This document shows, in pieces, positions 58,517-64,000 of a stretch of 64,000 nucleotides of DNA. Under the pieces are notes generated by a model. It saw nothing but the letters and a program-made list of their open reading frames with translations. It had not been told where the DNA came from and ran no database searches. Location: positions 248,001-312,000 of the forward strand of contig JAADJJ010000001.1 in NCBI GenBank assembly GCA_010092695.1. Direction: 5' to 3'. The position numbers and the translations under genes are program-made. How positions within the stretch are numbered: the stretch's first letter is position 1; every line of letters starts with the position of its first letter. The DNA is from Enterobacteriaceae bacterium 4M9. GTDB taxonomy: Bacteria > Pseudomonadota > Gammaproteobacteria > Enterobacterales > Enterobacteriaceae.

Positions 58517-58862
58517 CCGCCGGGCGCGGCGCGTGGCCGATCCTGGGTTACAGCCGGAGCGCACCTCGCTTGCCTGGCTGCGCACGCTGCTTGGCTACGG
58601 TGCGCTGATGGCGCTGGCGCTGCGTCACGCCTGGAATGAGGCCGGCGCGTTGTTCTGGGCCTCACTGCTGATTCTGGCGATGGTGACGGCGCTGATTTAT
58701 GGCTATGCGCGTGAGCGTAATCTGATGGATATCGCACTGGAGGATTTCGCACAGCCGCGCGCGGTGCGGGCAAAGCTGTTCGTTGCGCTGGCGGTGCTGC
58801 TGCTGGCGATTATCTTCGCCGTGCTGCACGTGCGCCAGCTGATGCTGCTGTGGGGAATATAA
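58506..58862 (+). CDS. yidG: DUF202 inner-membrane protein YidG
   Basis: A 118-residue paralogue of YidH, starting MPDSRRARRVADPGLQPERT with the DUF202 motif ERTSLAWLRTLLGYGALMAL and three hydrophobic helices. The ATG at 58506 lies inside the yidH end; a longer start at 58491 is not conserved. Convergent with emrD, 33 bases apart. Confidence 0.9.
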   Translation: MPDSRRARRVADPGLQPERTSLAWLRTLLGYGALMALALRHAWNEAGALFWASLLILAMVTALIYGYARERNLMDIALEDFAQPRAVRAKLFVALAVLLLAIIFAVLHVRQLMLLWGI

Positions 58863-58895
58863 GCGGGGGGCGCGGGCGCGCCGCCGCTGAATGAA

Positions 58896-60080
58896 TTACA
58901 CCGCCTGGCCGTGGCGCTGTTCGCGATGCGCCAGCGGCAGCCAGCATAGCAGAATCACCATCGCCATTGCCGTCATCAGCATGCCGAGGCTGAACTGGCT
59001 GTTTTGCGCAAGCGTAGCAGAAAAGGAGGCCAGCGCACCGGCACCGCTGTTTTGCAGGCCGCCAATCAGTGCGCCCGCGGTACCCGCCAGGAACGGGAAA
59101 GGCTCCATCGCGCCGCTGGTCGCCAGCGGGAATAGCATGCCTGCGCCAAAGAAAAACAGCGCAGCCGGAATCAGCAGCGTCCAGACATTCATCACGCCAA
59201 ACCAGCCGGGGATCCACATCATCACACCGGCCACCACGCAACTCATCACCGCCTGCCACATCAGTGAATGGAAACGTCGGTGAGGGCGTCCGGCAAACCA
59301 GGCCCCGAAGAAGGCCGCCGGGATCGGCAGAATAAACAGAATACTGACCGACAGGCTGTCAAAACCCAGTTCCGCGCCCAGCAGCACACCCGAGCAGGCT
59401 TCAAAAACCGCGACACCCGCGAGACCGCCAATCAGCATCAGCAGATAGCAGTTAAACGGCAGGTTGCCTAGCAGCGTGCGGTAACTGGTGAGCAGGCGCG
59501 TGCGCGGTGCCTGCGCGGGCCGGGTTTCCGGCATCAGGAAAAACAGGCTCAGTGTCACTATCAGACAGGCGATGAGCAGAAACGCGTAGCAGGCGCGCCA
59601 GCCCCAGGCGGTGTCCAGCAGCCCACCAATCAGCGGTGCCAGTAATGGGCTGACCAGAATGCCCATATTCAGCAGACTGTTGGCATGGCGCAGCGCCGGG
59701 CCTTCATACAAATCGCGCGGCAGCGTTCGCGCCATTACGCCCGCTACGCCGGTGCCGCAGCCCTGCAAGGCGCTGGCGGTAATCAGTACGGTCAGGCTGT
59801 GGGTCGTGAGGGCAACCACCGTCGCGGCCATAAAAATCGCCATGCCGAGCAGAATCACCGGGCGGCGGCCTACGCGGTCGGAGACCGGACCGTATATCAA
59901 CTGCGAACCGCCGTAGGTCAGCAGGTAAGCGGCCATCACGCCTTGTACGGCGCCTTCACGTACGTTAAGGCTTTGTGCGATACCGGCAATCGCCGGAATA
60001 TAAATGGTTTGTGCCATCTGCCCAACTGCGACCAGCAGAATAAGCATCAGCAGCAGATGACGGCTGGCTAACGTTCTCAT
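58896..60080 (-). CDS. emrD: Multidrug MFS transporter EmrD
   Basis: Twelve-helix drug:H+ antiporter (DHA1/Bcr type) of the inner membrane; E. coli EmrD exports uncouplers and amphipathic drugs. It is 394 residues, the same as E. coli. The motif GPVSDRVGRRPVIL follows helix 2, and LATSGAMEPFPFLAGTAGAL in the C-half is strongly conserved. It is the neighbour of yidGH as in E. coli, although those genes are not beside typA there. Confidence 0.95.
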   Translation of the reverse strand: MRTLASRHLLLMLILLVAVGQMAQTIYIPAIAGIAQSLNVREGAVQGVMAAYLLTYGGSQLIYGPVSDRVGRRPVILLGMAIFMAATVVALTTHSLTVLITASALQGCGTGVAGVMARTLPRDLYEGPALRHANSLLNMGILVSPLLAPLIGGLLDTAWGWRACYAFLLIACLIVTLSLFFLMPETRPAQAPRTRLLTSYRTLLGNLPFNCYLLMLIGGLAGVAVFEACSGVLLGAELGFDSLSVSILFILPIPAAFFGAWFAGRPHRRFHSLMWQAVMSCVVAGVMMWIPGWFGVMNVWTLLIPAALFFFGAGMLFPLATSGAMEPFPFLAGTAGALIGGLQNSGAGALASFSATLAQNSQFSLGMLMTAMAMVILLCWLPLAHREQRHGQAV

Positions 60081-60235
60081 AACGGGTAATTAATCTGGTT
60101 TGAAAAGCATACGGGAATGTTTTGTGCGGTGAAATCTACCATAAACTAGCGCGTTCAATAAAATATCGAACTATTAATTGCCCTTTAAGGTAGTGGAAAG
60201 TTTTTGTGTTGGCTGGCAATAAAACTTGCCGATGA

Positions 60236-60261
60236 AACGGGCAGCCGGATAGCTGCCCGTT
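60236..60261 (-). terminator. Hairpin after the OmpH-like lipoprotein gene
   Basis: Perfect 10-bp stem aacgggcagc/gctgcccgtt with six-base loop, 8 bases past the lipoprotein stop. The T-run is weak, so it may be a terminator or an mRNA 3' stabiliser. Confidence 0.6.
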
Positions 60262-60269
60262 GAGCGCGA

Positions 60270-60797
60270 TCATTTTGCCGCAGGTTTGGTTTTGTCCTGC
60301 TCGGGCTTCATTTTTACGTCCGGCAATTGGCCGAAATCGATTTTTGTGTCTTTCATGCTGGCGGTAACAGCGTCGGTGATGTTCAGCGCCGGATCGGCTG
60401 CCACCATTTGCGTTTTATCGACAACCAGGCTGATGTTGTGCTGTTTGCGGTACTCTTCTGCCGCCTGCACGATAGCATCAATCACGATTTTGCGCGTTCT
60501 TGCCTGCTCAATCTGCCACTCGTTGTTCAACAGTGCCGCGTCGGCTTCCATTGCGCGCTGGCGGGTTTCTTTATCCATCGCCTCATAGCGCGTTTTGGCG
60601 GTGCTCTCCACGCTCTGAAGCAGTTTTTGCACTTCTGCGTTACGTGCTTTTTCCTGCTGGATTAACGTTTCGGTGTTTACCGCGCTGGATACATCAATCC
60701 AGGCCAGCGTTTGTTTGTTATTTCCATTATCACAACCGGCGAGGGCCAGCAGCGCTATGCCAATCAGTCCGGCCTTCTTTACTGAAACTCGTGTCAT
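60270..60797 (-). CDS. OmpH/Skp-like lipoprotein
   Basis: Predicted lipoprotein of 175 residues from the ATG at 60797 (AAGGAG 7 bases away). The signal ends in lipobox LALAGC with Cys22 followed by Asp, a residue associated with inner-membrane retention in Enterobacteriaceae. Residues about 40-110 are a charged helical coiled coil (QQEKARNAEVQKLLQSVEST), then EYRKQHNISLVVDKTQMV, which resembles the core of the OmpH/Skp chaperone family. It is not the skp gene itself, which lies elsewhere with bamA. Function unknown; a periplasmic chaperone-like or envelope role is a guess. Confidence 0.75.
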   Translation of the reverse strand: MTRVSVKKAGLIGIALLALAGCDNGNNKQTLAWIDVSSAVNTETLIQQEKARNAEVQKLLQSVESTAKTRYEAMDKETRQRAMEADAALLNNEWQIEQARTRKIVIDAIVQAAEEYRKQHNISLVVDKTQMVAADPALNITDAVTASMKDTKIDFGQLPDVKMKPEQDKTKPAAK

Positions 60798-60855
60798 CCT
60801 TTTTCTCCTTGAGTCAGAAAACGTTGGCAATGTTACCTGATTAGCCCCAGCGAGG

Positions 60856-61764
60856 TCACTTGTTTACCACGCCAGATGCCGGGAACGCCGCGCGCAGGGC
60901 GTTGAGCAGCGCCTGGGCTGCGGCCGAAAGTGGCGTGTGGTCACGGCGGATGACGCCAACGCGGCGTTCAATAACAGGCTGAGTGAGCGGCAGGCACACC
61001 GCTCCCAGTTCTTCCATCTGGCGAGCGCACAGCGCAGGCACGGCGCTAACCCCAAGCCCGCTTGCCACCATGCGCCCAACCGTCACCAGTTGATGGCTTT
61101 CAAACGCAACGTCGAGGCGATAACCGCTGCGCGCCAGCGTCTGTTCCAGTAAAAGCCGCACCGCAGACGGGCGCTGCAACGAGATAAAGTCGCAACTTAC
61201 CAGTTCACGCCAGCTCAGCTGCCCGCGCCGGGTAAGTGGCGAATCGGCAGGCACCACCGCGACAAAGCGGTCATTTGTCAGCGAGGTGAAATGCAGGGCG
61301 CTGTCCGGCTCGGGTTCAAACGCTATACCCATCTCCACCCGGCCATCACGCACCATCTCCAGCACCTGTTCATTGATGACGTCATGTACCGTCACGTTAA
61401 TGCCGCTGTGGCAGTCGCGAAAGATCTTCAGCACCGGCGGCAGGGCGTTGCTGGCAAAAGAGGGCATGGCGGCAACCGACACCTTGCCGCGCTGTAGCGT
61501 AAAGCGCTGGCACATCGCTTCTTCCGCGTTATCCCAGTCGGCCAGTAGCTGGCGCGCCATCGGAAAAAACGCCTCACCTTCGGCGGTGAGCATAACCCGC
61601 CGGGTGGTGCGCCTGAGCAGCGCACCGCCCAGTGCCTCTTCCAGCCCGCGAATGGCCAGGCTAAGCGCAGGCTGGGACAGACTGAGCCGCTCGCTGGCCT
61701 GCGCAAAGTTCAGAGTGTGAGCTACCGCTAAAAACGCACGTAACTGTCTGACGGTCATCTTCAT
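60856..61764 (-). CDS. LysR-family transcriptional regulator
   Basis: It is 302 residues from MKMTVRQLRAFLAVA (AGGTG ribosome-binding site). The N-terminal helix-turn-helix is NFAQASERLSLSQPALSLAI; the rest is a LysR substrate-binding domain. It is divergent from the CoA-transferase operon with a 143-base AT-rich gap, the classic arrangement for a regulator of that operon. The inducer is unknown. Confidence 0.9.
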   Translation of the reverse strand: MKMTVRQLRAFLAVAHTLNFAQASERLSLSQPALSLAIRGLEEALGGALLRRTTRRVMLTAEGEAFFPMARQLLADWDNAEEAMCQRFTLQRGKVSVAAMPSFASNALPPVLKIFRDCHSGINVTVHDVINEQVLEMVRDGRVEMGIAFEPEPDSALHFTSLTNDRFVAVVPADSPLTRRGQLSWRELVSCDFISLQRPSAVRLLLEQTLARSGYRLDVAFESHQLVTVGRMVASGLGVSAVPALCARQMEELGAVCLPLTQPVIERRVGVIRRDHTPLSAAAQALLNALRAAFPASGVVNK

Positions 61765-61907
61765 GCTGTTCACCTGTAACACGCTGGAAAACAACAGTTA
61801 ACAATAAATTAATAAATTTTCCAAATGAATGGCTCACAAAAACTCAATTAACAAATAAGTAAACGCCATTAATGATGCACTAAACGCGTCAAATAAGAGG
61901 AAGGGCT

Positions 61908-62606
61908 ATGGCCGGTCTGGATAAGCGCGTCGCAAGCTACGAAGCGGCGCTTGAGGGCATCAGTAACAACATGACGGTGCTGGCGGGGGGGTTTGGGTTG
62001 TGCGGTATCCCGGAGAACCTGATTGCTGAAATCCGTCGCCGCGCCGTCAGTGGGCTGACGGTGGTTTCCAACAACTGCGGCGTGGACGGTTTCGGCCTCG
62101 GCGTGCTGCTCGAAACTCGCCAGGTGAGCAAAGTGGTGGCGTCTTACGTAGGCGAGAACGCGCTGTTTGAAAAACAAGTTCTCACTGGTGAGCTGGAAGT
62201 GGAGCTGACGCCCCAGGGCACGCTGGCAGAAAAAATTCGTGCCGGTGGTGCCGGTATCCCGGCTTTTTACACCGCGACCGGCTACGGCACGCCGGTTGCG
62301 CAGGGCAAGGAGGTGCGCGAGTTCGACAGTCGTCATTACATCCTTGAGCGCGCCATCACCGGTGACTTTGCCATTGTGAAAGGCTGGAAGGCCGACTGGT
62401 ACGGCAACGTCATTTATCGCCACACGGCGCAGAACTTTAACCCGCTGATGGCGACCGCCGGTCGCATCACGGTGGTAGAGGTCGAAGAGATTGTGCCGCC
62501 GGGCGAGCTGGACCCGGCAGCTATCCACACGCCAGGCATTTATGTCGACAGACTGATTCAGGGCACGTTTGAAAAGCGTATTGAACAGCGCACCCTGCGC
62601 GCATAA
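61908..62606 (+). CDS. 3-oxoacid CoA-transferase subunit A
   Basis: Alpha subunit of a succinyl-CoA:3-ketoacid or acetate:acetoacetate type CoA-transferase (AtoD/ScoA/PcaI family). It is 232 residues with the CoA-transferase 1 signature GGFGLCGIPENLI (about residue 27-39) and GGAGIPAFYTATGYGT. It is followed after 11 bases by subunit B. With a thiolase next, the set suits acetoacetate or short-chain fatty-acid use. The exact substrate cannot be told from sequence. Confidence 0.92.
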   Translation: MAGLDKRVASYEAALEGISNNMTVLAGGFGLCGIPENLIAEIRRRAVSGLTVVSNNCGVDGFGLGVLLETRQVSKVVASYVGENALFEKQVLTGELEVELTPQGTLAEKIRAGGAGIPAFYTATGYGTPVAQGKEVREFDSRHYILERAITGDFAIVKGWKADWYGNVIYRHTAQNFNPLMATAGRITVVEVEEIVPPGELDPAAIHTPGIYVDRLIQGTFEKRIEQRTLRA

Positions 62607-62617
62607 GGAGGCAGGCA

Positions 62618-63274
62618 ATGCTTACTCGTGAACAAATGGCGCAGCGCGTGGCGCGCGAACTGCGCGATGGCTATTACGTTAACCTGGGCATCGGCATTCC
62701 TACGCTGGTGGCTAACTATGTACCAGATGGCGTGGACGTGATGTTGCAGTCGGAAAACGGTCTGCTTGGCATGGGGGCGTTCCCGACCGAGGCCGAGCTT
62801 GATGCCGATATGATCAATGCCGGTAAACAAACGGTCACGGCGCGCAAAGGCGCGGCGATTTTCGACTCTGCGCAGTCGTTCGCCATGATTCGCGGCGGCC
62901 ATGTTGACCTCACGGTGCTGGGGGCGCTGGAGGTGGACGTGAGCGGCAATATCGCCTCCTGGATGATCCCCGGCAAAATGGTCAAGGGCATGGGCGGCGC
63001 GATGGATCTTGTCGCCGGTGCGGAAAATATCATTGTGATGATGACGCACGCGTCCAAAAGCGGGGAATCGAAACTGCTCAGTGCCTGCACGCTGCCGCTT
63101 ACTGGTGCAGGTTGTATTCACCGCGTGCTCACTGACCTTGCTTACCTTGAAATTGAAGGCGGCGCGTTTATTTTGCGCGAGCGTGCGCCGGGCGTGAGTG
63201 TGGAAGAGATTATGGCGAAAACTGCCGGTCGGCTGGTGGTGCCAGACCACGTTCCCGAAATGCGTTTTGCGTAA
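62618..63274 (+). CDS. 3-oxoacid CoA-transferase subunit B
   Basis: Beta subunit of the same CoA-transferase. It is 218 residues, with the catalytic glutamate in the CoA-transferase 2 signature SENGLLGMG (about residue 46) and NLGIGIPTLVANY. It starts after a TAAGGAGG site and ends 9 bases before the thiolase gene. Confidence 0.92.
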   Translation: MLTREQMAQRVARELRDGYYVNLGIGIPTLVANYVPDGVDVMLQSENGLLGMGAFPTEAELDADMINAGKQTVTARKGAAIFDSAQSFAMIRGGHVDLTVLGALEVDVSGNIASWMIPGKMVKGMGGAMDLVAGAENIIVMMTHASKSGESKLLSACTLPLTGAGCIHRVLTDLAYLEIEGGAFILRERAPGVSVEEIMAKTAGRLVVPDHVPEMRFA

Positions 63275-63283
63275 GGAGTGGAG

Positions 63284-64000
63284 ATGAAAGACGTTGTTAT
63301 TGTCGCTGCGGCACGCACGCCAATAGGCAGTTTTCACGGCGTGCTGGCACCGCTCACAGCGGTGGAGTTAGGTACCTGTGTGGTGCGTGCGGTGCTGGCG
63401 CAAACCGGCGTTGCGCCCGAGCAGGTTGATGAACTGATTTTCGGCCAGGTGCTCAGTGCTGGCTGCGGGCAAAACCCGGCGCGGCAGACGGCCATTCACG
63501 CCGGGCTGCCGTATAGCGTACCGGCGGTGACGCTCAATAAAGTCTGCGGCTCCGGCCTTAAAGCCATACTCCAGGCTGCGCAGGCCATTCGCTGTGGCGA
63601 TGCTGACATTGTCATTGCCGGTGGCCAGGAGAGCATGAGTCAGTCGCCGTACCTGCTTGACGGTGCGCGCGCGGGTTTGCGCCTCGGCCACGCCAGCATG
63701 GTGGATAGCGTTATTCATGATGGCCTGTGGGATGCCTTTAACGACTATCACATGGGTATCACAGCAGAAAATCTTGCTGAAAAATACGCCATCAGTCGCG
63801 AACAGCAGGATGTCTACGCGCTGCGTTCACAGCAGCGGGCGGCGGCGGCGCATGAAGCCGGACGCTTCAGCCAGGAGATTGTGCCGGTGTCCGTGCCGGA
63901 TGGTAAAAAGCCGCCGCGCCTTGTGGATACTGATGAGCAGCCAAGGCCGCAGACCAGCCTGGATACGCTGGCACGCCTGCGTCCGGCCTTTCGCCAGGAT
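63284..64000 (+). CDS. Acetyl-CoA acetyltransferase (thiolase; partial, runs off right edge)
   Basis: The first 239 codons of a biosynthetic-type thiolase (AtoB-like), which cleaves acetoacetyl-CoA to two acetyl-CoA. It begins MKDVVIVAAARTPIGSFHG. The acyl-accepting cysteine is Cys88 in LNKVCGSGLKA, and the GGQESMSQSPYLL block follows. The His and second Cys motifs lie beyond the window. Third gene of the CoA-transferase operon. Confidence 0.93.
   Translation, partial: MKDVVIVAAARTPIGSFHGVLAPLTAVELGTCVVRAVLAQTGVAPEQVDELIFGQVLSAGCGQNPARQTAIHAGLPYSVPAVTLNKVCGSGLKAILQAAQAIRCGDADIVIAGGQESMSQSPYLLDGARAGLRLGHASMVDSVIHDGLWDAFNDYHMGITAENLAEKYAISREQQDVYALRSQQRAAAAHEAGRFSQEIVPVSVPDGKKPPRLVDTDEQPRPQTSLDTLARLRPAFRQD

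Overview
The window is chromosomal DNA from a member of the Enterobacteriaceae. Gene order and protein sequences follow the Escherichia coli oriC-proximal region closely, but several junctions and one inserted block differ from E. coli. I could not fix the genus from the sequence alone.

Layout. Positions 1-6784 hold the F1Fo ATP synthase operon atpIBEFHAGDC, read leftwards and cut off inside atpC. Then follow rsmG and mnmG, the replication origin oriC (about 10065-10330, with 13-mers and DnaA boxes), mioC, asnC, asnA, the viaA/ravA pair, kup, the ribose operon rbsDACBKR with two RbsR operators, hsrA and yieP. A complete rRNA operon (16S, tRNA-Ile, tRNA-Ala, 23S, 5S) with promoters, boxA signals and terminator spans about 25830-31375. 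It is followed by a fused mobA-mobB gene, yihD, srkA, dsbA, yihG, polA, the Spot 42 RNA gene and engB.

The accessory block lies at 40488-48760, between engB and the csrC RNA gene, which are neighbours in E. coli. It encodes a complete type I secretion system (ABC transporter, membrane-fusion protein, TolC-family outer-membrane protein) and two cysteine-free proteins that are its probable cargo. One is a glycerophosphodiester phosphodiesterase with RTX calcium-binding repeats. The other is a 562-residue protein built on about 17 copies of an uncharged 11-residue repeat plus an unrecognised C-terminal region. Both cargo proteins lack an N-terminal signal peptide and end in a similar tail (LWVA / LWAA). 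This is the most novel system in the window.

The right part returns to the conserved backbone: csrC, yihI, a small membrane protein gene, hemN, yshB, glnG-glnL-glnA with a sigma-54/NtrC control region, and typA. The final stretch has yidH-yidG, emrD, an OmpH/Skp-like lipoprotein gene, and a LysR regulator divergent from a short-chain CoA-transferase/thiolase operon that runs off the right edge.

How the pieces relate. The atp, rsmG/mnmG, oriC, rrn and polA genes form the replication-origin domain, with the rrn operon transcribed away from oriC. The flanks of the rrn operon (yieP on the left, mobA on the right) correspond to two different rrn operons of E. coli, so a rearrangement through rRNA genes is likely somewhere in the lineage. 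The secretion block looks like a self-contained acquired module.
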